Below, piece after piece: positions 21,878 through 30,336 of a stretch of DNA of 64,000 nucleotides (within the stretch, counting starts at the first letter, position 1; the number at the start of each line of letters is the position of its first letter). Position numbers and translations under genes: made by a program. Source of the DNA: Listeria kieliensis (GTDB lineage Bacteria > Bacillota > Bacilli > Lactobacillales > Listeriaceae); the NCBI RefSeq assembly GCF_003369925.1, contig NZ_LARY01000001.1:558001-622000 (forward strand). Direction: 5' to 3'. The notes beneath the pieces were generated by a model, which was not told where the DNA came from, did not search any database, and was given only the letters and a program-made list of their open reading frames with translations.

Positions 21878-21931
21878 CGGCAAGTGAAAGGCTCTGTGTT
21901 GAACTGGGCGTATCACTTGTCGTTTTTTTTT
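21878..21931 (+). terminator. Terminator of the PTS operon
   Basis: cggcaagtga (21878-21887) pairs with tcacttgtcg (21913-21922), one G-T wobble, followed by nine T. Confidence 0.8.
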
Positions 21932-21942
21932 ACAATTGAAGC

Positions 21943-21971
21943 TTGAATTTTGTTTAGTTTTTCTAGATAAT
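21943..21971 (+). promoter_or_regulatory. Promoter of cutC
   Basis: TTGAAT (21943-21948) and GATAAT (21966-21971) with 17-base spacing, 24 bases before the cutC start. Confidence 0.5.
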
Positions 21972-21994
21972 GAAAAAGATTGGAGTGAAGTAAA

Positions 21995-22687
21995 ATGTTA
22001 GAAGTGATTGTAGAAAATGCAGTAGATGCTAAATTAGCTGAAAAATACGGAGCAAATCGACTTGAAGTGGTTTCGGCGATTAGCGAAGGCGGACTAACCC
22101 CAAGCTATGGCGTGTTAAAAGAAATTATCGGTGCGACAAGCTTGCCGACGATGGTGATGATTCGCCCGCATAGCCATTCTTTTATATATAACGAAAGCGA
22201 TGTGCGGGCGATTCAAACCGACATTGAAGTGGTGAAAAAATTAGGCGCAACAGGAATCGTGTTTGGTGCAGTAACAGAAGCCGGGAAAATCGACACAAAC
22301 TTGCTCGAAAAAGTGCTTGAATGGAAGGGAGACCTGCGTTTTACATTCCACCGGGCGATTGAAGCGACAAATGACTTAGAAGAAGCTTATCGAACATTAA
22401 AAACTTATGGCAAGAAAATTGACCAAGTCTTGACTTCAGGCGGCACAAAGAGCGCAGTAGATTCGATTCCCTTGTTAAAAAACTGGATAGCAGATAGTGA
22501 AAAAAATCCGGATTCGCTTCAAATTTTAGTGGGGAGTGGTGTGACGGATCAAAATATTCATGAGTTGCATGAAGCTCTTTCAAATCAAGCCTATCACGTT
22601 GGTAGCGGAGCAAGAATGGCAGGAAGCTTTGCAAGTCCTCTTGATCCTGAACGAATTGCACGCATCCAAAAGGTGATCCAGAGCTGA
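21995..22687 (+). CDS. cutC: CutC family protein (copper homeostasis)
   Basis: The 230-residue TIM-barrel protein shows the CutC pattern: GANRLEVVSAISEGGLTPS near 19-37, MVMIRPHSHSF near 52, TFHRAIEAT near 115 and TSGGTK near 148. CutC proteins are linked to copper homeostasis, although the biochemical role is not settled. It has its own promoter after the PTS operon terminator and precedes cvfB by 72 bases. Confidence 0.9.
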   Translation: MLEVIVENAVDAKLAEKYGANRLEVVSAISEGGLTPSYGVLKEIIGATSLPTMVMIRPHSHSFIYNESDVRAIQTDIEVVKKLGATGIVFGAVTEAGKIDTNLLEKVLEWKGDLRFTFHRAIEATNDLEEAYRTLKTYGKKIDQVLTSGGTKSAVDSIPLLKNWIADSEKNPDSLQILVGSGVTDQNIHELHEALSNQAYHVGSGARMAGSFASPLDPERIARIQKVIQS

Positions 22688-22759
22688 AACGCATGTAGCT
22701 ATCTCGCATTGGATAAGGTATAATGAAGCAAAGAAGAAAAAACGAGGTGGACCAGATTC

Positions 22760-23632
22760 GTGGATAATCTAATTGGAAAAAGCGTAACCATGAGCGTGAA
22801 AGAAATCATGGAAGATGGCTTCTTGCTTGAAAAAGACGGAGCTACTGTTCGAATGAAAAAAGGAAATAGTAACCGACTCGACTTAACGATTGGCGAAGAA
22901 ATTTTGGTTTTTCTTTATGTGGACTACGACCACGAGTTAACGGCGACAACGACGATTCCAAAGGTTCAAGTGGGGCACTACGGATTTGGAACGGTGACGG
23001 AAGTTCGAAAAGACTTAGGCGTTTTCATGGATATTGGAATCGAAAAAGATATCGTTGTTTCAATGGATGATATGCCTGCTTTATCGCATCTTTGGCCGAA
23101 AAAAGGAGACCGTTTGATGCTTGCTTTGCGTGTCGATGAGAAGAGCCGAATTTGGGGTGTTTTGGGGTCTGAAACAGAATACAAAACCATTGCCTATACT
23201 GCTAAGCAAGATATGTTTAATCAAAATGTATCGGGAACTGTATATAAGCTGTTAAAAGTAGGTTCATTTGTGTATACAGACAATGGCTATATTGGGTTTA
23301 TCCATGAAAGCGAGCGAACTTCTGAGCCGCGACTGGGCGAATATGTGAAAGCGCGCGTCATCGCTGTTAAACCTGATGGATCGCTCAATCTTTCTCTTCG
23401 TGGACGCATTCATGAAGTGCTTAGTGATGATGCAGAAATGATTTTAACTTATTTGCGAAGCGTTGGTGGTGAAATGGGCTTTGGCGATAAGTCGAATCCA
23501 GAAGCCATTCGAGGTAAGTTCGGAATTAGTAAAGCACAATTCAAACGTGCACTTGGAACACTAATGAAAGCGGGGAAAGTCACGCAACAAGCGGGACTTA
23601 TCACCAAGTTAACGGAAGAAGATTCGGACTAA
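22760..23632 (+). CDS. cvfB: CvfB-family S1 RNA-binding protein
   Basis: The 290-residue protein contains S1-like OB folds (about 5-60, 68-130 and 145-215; VGSFVYTDNGYIGFIHESE and PDGSLNLSLRGR are typical) and a C-terminal winged helix (FGISKAQFKRALGTLMKAG). Homologues CvfB/YitL bind RNA and influence virulence-gene expression in Staphylococcus. The start is GTG 22760 with a GAGGTGG ribosome site. It lies between cutC and liaFSR. Confidence 0.88.
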   Translation: MDNLIGKSVTMSVKEIMEDGFLLEKDGATVRMKKGNSNRLDLTIGEEILVFLYVDYDHELTATTTIPKVQVGHYGFGTVTEVRKDLGVFMDIGIEKDIVVSMDDMPALSHLWPKKGDRLMLALRVDEKSRIWGVLGSETEYKTIAYTAKQDMFNQNVSGTVYKLLKVGSFVYTDNGYIGFIHESERTSEPRLGEYVKARVIAVKPDGSLNLSLRGRIHEVLSDDAEMILTYLRSVGGEMGFGDKSNPEAIRGKFGISKAQFKRALGTLMKAGKVTQQAGLITKLTEEDSD

Positions 23633-23662
23633 AGTCTTAGTGAGGGGTACACCCATAGCGGT

Positions 23663-23691
23663 TTGCCCCTTATTGGACTTCTTTTTATAAT
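23663..23691 (+). promoter_or_regulatory. Promoter of liaFSR
   Basis: TTGCCC (23663-23668) and TATAAT (23686-23691) are spaced 17 bases. The region overlaps an imperfect stem (aagtc...gacttc, ~23634-23682) that may terminate cvfB. Confidence 0.5.
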
Positions 23692-23727
23692 AAGGAGAGA
23701 TTCAGATTCGAAAAAGGAGGTGTCGCT

Positions 23728-24438
23728 ATGAAAAAAATCGAGAGCTCTGTTCTTTTTTTGTTTATTGTAATTGTCGCTTTAGGCATCGGACTCGAAATGC
23801 TGTTTAGATGGCAGCTTCTTGTGATCTTTGCGCTTGGCATTATCTTTTTATACACCTCAAGAAAAGCTGGAGTTTCTAAAAAGCAGCAGCGCAATCGTTT
23901 ATTTTTAGCCGCTGTTTTCATTTTATTGGCTGTTCTTTTAACGACATCTTTTAAAATCGGGGTTGTCATTTTTGGTATTTTTGCGATTTTTCATTATATC
24001 AACCGCAAACGTGCACCTGAACTTTTAATGGTGGAAACAAAGGAACCAGGGAAAATAGATCGCGTTAATCATTTTATTAAAAACCAGTGGTTTGGTAATC
24101 AACGTGTACTTGATGTAGTTTACGAATGGGAAGATATTAACATTCAAACTGGAATTGGGGATACGATCATTGATCTTGGAAACACTGTTTTACCAACAGG
24201 TGAGAGTGTCATTATGATTCGTAGTATTTCAGGGAAAATCCGATTACTCGTTCCATTTGACTTAGGGATTTGCCTTGAGCACTCTGCTATTTTTGGTAAA
24301 TTACAATATGATAAAAAAAGCACATCGATTCAAAACGATTCAATCAAACTTTATTCAGATAACTATGAAACAGCTGCTCGCAAAGTGAAAATCGTAACTT
24401 CTGTTGTACTTGGAGACTTAGAGGTGATTCGTCTATGA
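23728..24438 (+). CDS. liaF: LiaF, membrane inhibitor of the LiaRS two-component system
   Basis: The 236-residue protein has about three to four N-terminal membrane helices (residues 8-95) and a soluble C-terminal beta domain typical of LiaF (IKNQWFGNQRVLDVVYEWED, then GDTIIDLGNTVLP). In Bacillus LiaF keeps LiaS off until envelope stress from antibiotics such as bacitracin or daptomycin. AAAGGAGG precedes the ATG. It overlaps liaS by 4 bases. Confidence 0.93.
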   Translation: MKKIESSVLFLFIVIVALGIGLEMLFRWQLLVIFALGIIFLYTSRKAGVSKKQQRNRLFLAAVFILLAVLLTTSFKIGVVIFGIFAIFHYINRKRAPELLMVETKEPGKIDRVNHFIKNQWFGNQRVLDVVYEWEDINIQTGIGDTIIDLGNTVLPTGESVIMIRSISGKIRLLVPFDLGICLEHSAIFGKLQYDKKSTSIQNDSIKLYSDNYETAARKVKIVTSVVLGDLEVIRL

Positions 24439-25487
24439 CTTATACACGAACACAAATGATTCTTTGCTCTTCCCTCATCTTTGCTACCTCCATGATTGGA
24501 AGTTTGATTTATTTTTTTGTCAGTGATTTAACGTGGTATGAATTTTTAATCGGTGTCAAAATTTTATATCTACCGTTTGTTATTTTTGTGCCACTTACTT
24601 CTATTTTGGCAGGGTTAATGGTTGGAGCAGTTTCTGGCTATTTGATTAAACAAAAATTTGAAGGAATCGATTTTGAAATTCGTTTACTTGAACAAGGTGA
24701 TCTTGAGAAAAAATTTCAAGAAGAAGAAAACTTAGTAGAAGTTGCACAAGTCTACAAGCAAATTGATCGATTACGTGATAAAATGAAATCGCAGACACTA
24801 CTTACGCAAAAAATTGCGAATGAAAAAGCTGAAATTAGCGGTGAAACAAAAGAAGCGATCCTTTCAGAAGAACGACACAGAATCGCGCGCGAACTACACG
24901 ATTCTGTTAGTCAGCAATTGTTTGCTGCGATGATGCTTTTATCGGCTTTAAATGAGCAAGTAGCAAAAGATGATTCACCTGTCTTAAAAAAACAACTTCG
25001 CATGGTGGAGTCTATCGTAAATGAATCCCAATCTGAAATGCGTGCTCTCCTTTTGCACTTACGACCTACTCAATTAGAAGGAAAGTCACTCAAAAAAGGA
25101 ATGGAACAGCTTCTAAAAGAATTGACGACAAAATTGCCAATTAAAGTAGAGTGGCAAATCGAGAATCTTCAGCTTCAAAAAGGTATTGAGGATCATTTGT
25201 TTCGAATTGTACAGGAATTATTATCTAACACACTTCGACATTCGAAAGCGGGTCTTCTTGAAGTTCGCTTTGTCGAAATCGACAATATGGCTGTTTTGAA
25301 AGTGGTCGATGATGGCGTTGGCTTCGATATGAACGCCGTCCCACAAGGCTCTTATGGCCTGCAAAACATGCGAGAACGTGTACAAGAATTTGGTGGAACG
25401 ATTAAGATTATCAGTTTTCCAAATAAAGGAACAAGTGTTGAAATTAAAATCCCTTTAGTGGCTGAGAAGGAAGTGGACGAAGAATGA
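24435..25487 (+). CDS. liaS: LiaS sensor histidine kinase
   Basis: The 350-residue kinase has two N-terminal membrane helices (~8-30, 45-70) with a very short extracellular loop, a HAMP-like linker, a HisKA_3 domain with phosphoacceptor His155 in [14 protein letters not shown], and an ATPase domain with DDGVGFD near 296. It senses cell-envelope stress and phosphorylates LiaR. It overlaps liaF and liaR by 4 bases each. Confidence 0.94.
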   Translation: MTYTRTQMILCSSLIFATSMIGSLIYFFVSDLTWYEFLIGVKILYLPFVIFVPLTSILAGLMVGAVSGYLIKQKFEGIDFEIRLLEQGDLEKKFQEEENLVEVAQVYKQIDRLRDKMKSQTLLTQKIANEKAEISGETKEAILSEERHRIARELHDSVSQQLFAAMMLLSALNEQVAKDDSPVLKKQLRMVESIVNESQSEMRALLLHLRPTQLEGKSLKKGMEQLLKELTTKLPIKVEWQIENLQLQKGIEDHLFRIVQELLSNTLRHSKAGLLEVRFVEIDNMAVLKVVDDGVGFDMNAVPQGSYGLQNMRERVQEFGGTIKIISFPNKGTSVEIKIPLVAEKEVDEE

Positions 25488-26128
25488 TAAAGGTATTACT
25501 TGTAGATGATCATGAGATGGTGCGGATCGGTGTATCTGCATATTTATCGGTTCAAGATGATATGGAAGTAGTGGGCGAAGCAGAAAACGGTCGAGAAGGC
25601 GTAGAAATGGCTCTTGATCTGCGTCCAGATATTATTTTAATGGATCTTGTCATGGATGAAATGGACGGGATTGAAGCAACGAAAGAAATCCTTCTAAACT
25701 GGAAAGAAGCCAAAATAATTATCGTGACAAGTTTTATTGACGATGAAAAAGTATATCCTGCACTAGAAGCAGGAGCAAGTAGTTACATGTTAAAAACATC
25801 GACTGCTAGCGAAATTGCCGATGCGATTCGTGCTACATATGGCGGTGATTCGGTGTTTGAGCCGGAAGTAACAGGGAAAATGATGCAACGCTTAACTGCA
25901 AAACCAGAAAAGAAATTGCATGATGACCTAACTAATCGCGAACAAGAAATTTTGCTTTTAATTGCAGAAGGAAAATCCAATCAAGAAATTGCCGATGAGT
26001 TGTTTATCACACTAAAAACTGTGAAAACACACGTAAGTAACATTCTCTCCAAACTAGATGTACAAGATCGGACTCAAGCGGCCATTTATGCGTTTAAACA
26101 TAATCTAGTGAAAGAAGACGACAAGTAA
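25484..26128 (+). CDS. liaR: LiaR response regulator
   Basis: The 214-residue NarL-family regulator has a receiver domain (phosphoacceptor Asp54 in [10 protein letters not shown]; acidic pair Asp8/Asp9) and a LuxR-type helix-turn-helix ([20 protein letters not shown] near 147-166). It should activate envelope-stress genes when phosphorylated by LiaS. It is the last gene of the overlapping liaFSR set; ktrC follows after 17 bases and may be cotranscribed. Confidence 0.94.
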   Translation: MIKVLLVDDHEMVRIGVSAYLSVQDDMEVVGEAENGREGVEMALDLRPDIILMDLVMDEMDGIEATKEILLNWKEAKIIIVTSFIDDEKVYPALEAGASSYMLKTSTASEIADAIRATYGGDSVFEPEVTGKMMQRLTAKPEKKLHDDLTNREQEILLLIAEGKSNQEIADELFITLKTVKTHVSNILSKLDVQDRTQAAIYAFKHNLVKEDDK

Positions 26129-26145
26129 GAAAGGAGAGAAATTAG

Positions 26146-26805
26146 ATGAAGGAAGGATTTGCGGTTATCGGGTTAGGTCGATTTGGCGGAAGCATCTGTC
26201 GCTCGCTTGTTGAGCAGGGCATGGAAGTGCTTGCGATTGATTCAGATGAAGAGCGTGTCAATGAATATATGTCAGTTGCAACTCATGCAGTTATAGCGAA
26301 TTCAACGGATGAAAATGCTTTACGTCAACTAGGGATTCGAAATTTTGAACACGTAATCGTGGCGATTGGTGAAGATATTCAGTCGAGCATTCTCACAACC
26401 CTAATTTTAAAAGAAATGGGTGTTAAACTAGTAACAGCGAAAGCAACTAATGACAAGCATGCTAAGTTACTGGATAAAATCGGAGCTGACCGCGTAGTAC
26501 ATCCAGAGCGAGATATGGGACGAAGAATCGCCCATTACATCGTTTCAAAGAACATGCTAGATTATTTAGAGCTATCGGATGAATACAGTTTAGTTGAGAT
26601 TTCTGTATCAGACCCAAGATTTTTCAATAAAAGCTTACAAGAACTTGATTTTCGGAATGAATATGGTGTAAATATTGTAGGAATAAAGCGCGACCAAGAA
26701 ATGATCATCACACCAGAAGCCACAGCTATTTTGCAAGATGGTGATATTTTGATCGTGATTGGGTCTGATGTTGATATTGAACGGTTGCAAGAAAAAATTC
26801 AATGA
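26146..26805 (+). CDS. ktrC: KtrC/KtrA-type potassium uptake regulatory subunit
   Basis: The 219-residue cytosolic protein has a Rossmann RCK_N domain (GLGRFGGSICRSLVEQG near 8-24, nucleotide binding) and a C-terminal RCK_C domain (~135-219). It gates a KtrB/KtrD membrane subunit, which is not in this window; the single-gene setting fits KtrC. An AAGGAGAG ribosome site is present. Confidence 0.9.
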   Translation: MKEGFAVIGLGRFGGSICRSLVEQGMEVLAIDSDEERVNEYMSVATHAVIANSTDENALRQLGIRNFEHVIVAIGEDIQSSILTTLILKEMGVKLVTAKATNDKHAKLLDKIGADRVVHPERDMGRRIAHYIVSKNMLDYLELSDEYSLVEISVSDPRFFNKSLQELDFRNEYGVNIVGIKRDQEMIITPEATAILQDGDILIVIGSDVDIERLQEKIQ

Positions 26806-26829
26806 ATCGATTTGCCATTTTATTCTAAC

Positions 26830-26875
26830 AGTCAATTTGAGTCGAACCAACAGGAGTGGTCGGCTTTTTTTGTCG
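26830..26875 (+). terminator. Probable terminator after ktrC
   Basis: An imperfect stem (agtcgaacca with tggtcggct) is followed by seven T. Confidence 0.55.
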
Positions 26876-26970
26876 TTGTTTTTCCGAGAGTTATCCCTAT
26901 AAAATTGACAAATTTATGTCATTTTTTCATTTGTTTTTCACTGAATAACGGCGAATAATGATGAATAAAT

Positions 26971-27013
26971 AAAAAAGCTTCATGCCAGCAGTTAAGCTGA
27001 CATGAAGCTTTTT
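26971..27013. terminator. Bidirectional terminator between ktrC and rnjA
   Basis: aaaaagcttcatg and catgaagcttttt form a 13-bp stem around an 18-base loop. It mainly serves rnjA on the minus strand, whose stop codon it touches. Confidence 0.85.
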
Positions 27014-28679
27014 ATACTTCCATAATAATAGGTAAAATCATTGGACGACGCTTTGTTTTTTCATATAAAAACGGTTGAAGCGTATCAGTGATTTCATTTT
27101 TTATTTCCGAACGTTGTGGATTCTTACTCTTCATCAGTTTTTCTAACTGACGTTTTAGTAAGTTCTGTGCTTCGCCAATTAAATTACCTGATTCACGCAT
27201 ATAGATAAATCCACGTGAAATGATATCAGGACCAGCCATCACTTTAGCTTTATCCATATCAACCGAAACAACAACTGTAACAAGTCCTTCTTCTGAGAGA
27301 ATACGACGATCACGTAAAACAATATTTCCGATATCCCCAATACCGCTACCATCAATGTAAATGCTTGCGGCTTGGATTTTACCAGCAACATGTGCAGAAT
27401 CACTTGTTAAAGCAAGAACATCTCCGTTCCCACAAATAAAGCTGTTTTCTAATGGAACATCACATTCATCAGCTAGCTCAGCATGAATCTTCTGCATCCG
27501 GTATTCACCATGGATTGGCATGAAGAATTTGGGTTTCATCAACCGAAGCATTAGTTTTTGCTCTTGTTGGCCGCCGTGTCCTGAAGTATGGATATTATTA
27601 ACTTTCCCATGAATAACTTCAGCGCCAGCTTGATAAAGCAAGTTAATGGTCCGGTTTACACTGATCGTGTTTCCTGGAATAGGGGACGATGAAAAGACAA
27701 CGGTATCGCCAGGTTGAATTTGGATTTGTCTGTGCGTGCCATTCGCAATTCGTGATAGCGCGGCCATCGGTTCACCTTGACTTCCAGTACAAAGAATAGT
27801 TAGTTCATTCGCAGGAATACGATTAATTTGATTGGCTTCAACAAATGTGTTTTTAGGAGCCTTAATATAGCCCAGTTCTTGACCGATCGTAATGGCTGAC
27901 TCCATACTTCTACCAAATACGGCAATTTTACGTCCCGTTTCAATAGAAGATTCGACAACTTGTTGAAGGCGATAAATGTTCGATGCAAAAGTAGCGAAAA
28001 TAATACGTCCAGGAACGTCGCGGAAGATGTTTTTGATGCTTTCACCAACGACGCGCTCACTCATCGTGAAATTTGGAACTTCAGCATTTGTGCTGTCGGA
28101 TAACAGACAAAGGACGCCTTCTTTTCCAATCTCTGCCATTTTCGTTAAATTAGCGGGTTCGCCAACTGGTGTAAAATCGAACTTAAAATCACCAGTATGA
28201 ACAATATTTCCAGATGGAGTTTTAACAACAATCCCATAAGTATCTGGAATACTGTGTGTTGTTCTAAAGAAAGAAACGCTCGTTTTTCGGAATTTAAAAA
28301 CGTCCTCTTCCTCAAATTCATAGATTTTGGTTTGACGCAGCAAGCCATGCTCTTCTAATTTGTTGCGAATAAGTGCACTTGCAAGTTTTCCCGCGTAAAT
28401 TGGAATATTGATTTCACGAAGAAGATAAGGTACGCCACCAATGTGATCTTCGTGTCCGTGGGTGATAAATAACCCTTTGATTTTTTCTTTGTTTTTAACG
28501 AGATAGCTATAATCTGGAATCACATAATCGATTCCAAGAAGCTCGTCTTCTGGAAATTTAATTCCAGCATCAATTAAAATGATTTCATCTTGAAATTGTA
28601 CGCCATACGTATTTTTGCCGATTTCGCCAAGTCCACCCAAAGCGAAAACAGCTGTTTCATTATTTTTAACGAATTTCAT
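27012..28679 (-). CDS. rnjA: Ribonuclease J1
   Basis: The 555-residue metallo-beta-lactamase/beta-CASP ribonuclease degrades and processes RNA. The metal motif HGHEDHIGG is at 74-82, and later metal ligands include HTGDFKFD and HTSGHGG; the C-terminal oligomerisation domain is present. Length matches RNase J1. It begins 5 bases after rpoY, the conserved rpoY-rnjA pair of Bacilli, and shares that leader. Confidence 0.96.
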   Translation of the reverse strand: MKFVKNNETAVFALGGLGEIGKNTYGVQFQDEIILIDAGIKFPEDELLGIDYVIPDYSYLVKNKEKIKGLFITHGHEDHIGGVPYLLREINIPIYAGKLASALIRNKLEEHGLLRQTKIYEFEEEDVFKFRKTSVSFFRTTHSIPDTYGIVVKTPSGNIVHTGDFKFDFTPVGEPANLTKMAEIGKEGVLCLLSDSTNAEVPNFTMSERVVGESIKNIFRDVPGRIIFATFASNIYRLQQVVESSIETGRKIAVFGRSMESAITIGQELGYIKAPKNTFVEANQINRIPANELTILCTGSQGEPMAALSRIANGTHRQIQIQPGDTVVFSSSPIPGNTISVNRTINLLYQAGAEVIHGKVNNIHTSGHGGQQEQKLMLRLMKPKFFMPIHGEYRMQKIHAELADECDVPLENSFICGNGDVLALTSDSAHVAGKIQAASIYIDGSGIGDIGNIVLRDRRILSEEGLVTVVVSVDMDKAKVMAGPDIISRGFIYMRESGNLIGEAQNLLKRQLEKLMKSKNPQRSEIKNEITDTLQPFLYEKTKRRPMILPIIMEV

Positions 28680-28684
28680 AAAAC

Positions 28685-28894
28685 TTATTTCTTCCAGAGC
28701 TTAAAGTCTGGTTGCCTTTCTTCATAAGCAAGATGCTTTTCACTAAGCGCATCAATGTGTTCGATGTGGAAAGGCTCAGTTTTTAAATTTTGGCGCACTT
28801 CAACTTCATCATTTGCTTCGATATAAAGTGAATGTGTTTTTTCACGCACCGGTGTTTCGGTGCTTGTTTCTTGATAAAATACTTTAAAAATCAT
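28685..28894 (-). CDS. rpoY: RNA polymerase epsilon subunit
   Basis: The 69-residue acidic protein (MIFKVFYQE opening; ending PDFKLWKK) matches RpoY/YkzG, a small accessory subunit of Firmicutes RNA polymerase. A GGAGAG ribosome site precedes the ATG. It is always found just upstream of rnjA in Bacilli, as here. Confidence 0.92.
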   Translation of the reverse strand: MIFKVFYQETSTETPVREKTHSLYIEANDEVEVRQNLKTEPFHIEHIDALSEKHLAYEERQPDFKLWKK

Positions 28895-29201
28895 TTTTTT
28901 CTCTCCTTTAATAGTAAATATTCAAAAGTTAGGAAATCAAGTCTTAATCCGAACTTTTAAGTCGATTTTGACGGATATATTTAGTTATACAGCATCAGAA
29001 AAACTGAAAAAGGCAAAACGAAAACAATCACAGTTCTCGAGTTTTCAAACTTGTGTCGCGCTTTTCTTTTGCAAGATTTTAATTGCGAGTTGCTCAGCAT
29101 GAATTTTCACAAATTCTTTGACAAGCAAACTGCATTAAAATCTGATTTTTTCCGTTTCGTTGTAGGTTTCTTACTTTATCCGAACTATATCCTTGCTTTC
29201 T

Positions 29202-29210
29202 AATATACCA
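29202..29210 (-). promoter_or_regulatory. Extended -10 promoter of rpoY-rnjA
   Basis: On the minus strand TGgTATATT at 29210-29202 forms an extended -10. It implies a leader of about 300 bases before rpoY. Confidence 0.45.
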
Positions 29211-29298
29211 TAAAAAAACATAAATGCTACAGGAAAGTGCTTTTATTTTTGAAAAAAAGTTCTTTTTCGTGCTTTTACAACCATTTTAGGTTGTTTTT

Positions 29299-29307
29299 TG
29301 ATATACT
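29299..29307 (+). promoter_or_regulatory. Extended -10 promoter of the HAD gene
   Basis: TGaTATACT at 29299-29307; the T-run preceding it is the tail of a small hairpin. No good -35 seen. Confidence 0.5.
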
Positions 29308-29343
29308 GGAAGCGGATAAATAGATTGGGTGAAGGAGTAGATT

Positions 29344-30114
29344 ATGAGTAAAATTGTCTTTTTCGATGTGGATGGGACGCTTTTTGATGATAATAAAGAA
29401 ATTCCAGCTTCCACAAAAACAGCTATCAAGGCGCTACAGGAGAAGGGAATCTATGTAGCGATTGCAACAGGGAGAGCCCCTTTTATGCTAGATGATGTTC
29501 GAAGAGAACTGAATATTGATTCGCTCGTATGCTATAACGGGCAATATGTGATTTTTGAAGGAGAAGTATTACTAAAAAATCCACTCCCACAAGAATCATT
29601 AGAACGTTTAATTACAGTGGCAACAGAAAATGATCATCCGATTGTTTTCTCAGCAAGTGATACGATGCGTGTCAATTTGCCAAATCACCCTGGGGTTTCT
29701 CAAGGCATGAAATCGCTCAAACGAGAATATCCAAAAGTAGATGCAAATTATTATAAAGGGCGAAACATTTATCAGTGCCTACTTTTTTGCGAAGAAGAAT
29801 TCGATGCGTTTTATAGCGAAAACTTTCCGCAGTACCGTTTTATGCGCTGGCATGATGTTTCTGTTGATGTTTGTCCAAGTGATGGCTCAAAAGCCCGCGG
29901 AATTCGCGATATGATTAAGAAACTAGGCTTTTCCATGGAAGATACATATGCATTTGGCGATGGGCTGAATGATATTGATATGCTTCAGGAAGTGGGCTGC
30001 GGCGTCGCGATGGGTAATGGACGTCCAGAAGTAAAAGCCGTTGCAGATTATGTGACAACTTCTGTATCTGAAGATGGAATTTTGAATGGTTTGAAGCAAA
30101 TCGGCTTGTTGTAA
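29344..30114 (+). CDS. Cof-type HAD-IIB phosphatase
   Basis: The 256-residue protein has HAD motif I FFDVDGTL with nucleophile Asp8 and acid/base Asp10, motif II in IATGRAP, and motif IV AFGDGLNDIDML. This subfamily dephosphorylates sugar phosphates, pyridoxal phosphate or nucleotides; the actual substrate is not predictable. GAAGGAG precedes the ATG. It appears monocistronic. Confidence 0.9.
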   Translation: MSKIVFFDVDGTLFDDNKEIPASTKTAIKALQEKGIYVAIATGRAPFMLDDVRRELNIDSLVCYNGQYVIFEGEVLLKNPLPQESLERLITVATENDHPIVFSASDTMRVNLPNHPGVSQGMKSLKREYPKVDANYYKGRNIYQCLLFCEEEFDAFYSENFPQYRFMRWHDVSVDVCPSDGSKARGIRDMIKKLGFSMEDTYAFGDGLNDIDMLQEVGCGVAMGNGRPEVKAVADYVTTSVSEDGILNGLKQIGLL

Positions 30115-30235
30115 AATTATTCTAACTTTTAGGAACAAAAACAACTCTTGTAATCTGAAAGTCCTGTATTGTGAAAAAACGATTCTTTTTCTGTGGGGTC
30201 AATTGTCATTTTTTGCACGATTTCTTGAAAAAGGT

Positions 30236-30264
30236 TTGTCAAATCACGCACGGGAGTGTAAGAT
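30236..30264 (+). promoter_or_regulatory. Promoter of the OPT transporter
   Basis: TTGTCA (30236-30241) and TAAGAT (30259-30264), 17-base spacing, giving a leader of about 65 bases. Confidence 0.55.
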
Positions 30265-30336
30265 ATTAACAGTTGCTTTTATGCAGTAAAGCAAGGAATT
30301 AAATAAAAAGTTCAATGACGAAAAAGGGGTGTTCAA

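Larger units (their letters stand above)
28895..29343. other. Long intergenic region between rpoY and the HAD gene
   Basis: These 449 bases hold divergent promoters near the right end and otherwise no ORF I would call. The left two thirds is the presumed rpoY leader. A small hairpin (acaacc/ggttgt, 29277-29294, then five T) sits just before the HAD gene -10. Confidence 0.6.

Noticed and set aside
22341-22709. 122-residue minus-strand ORF opposite cutC
   Set aside because: Fully antisense to cutC with no ribosome site or domain.
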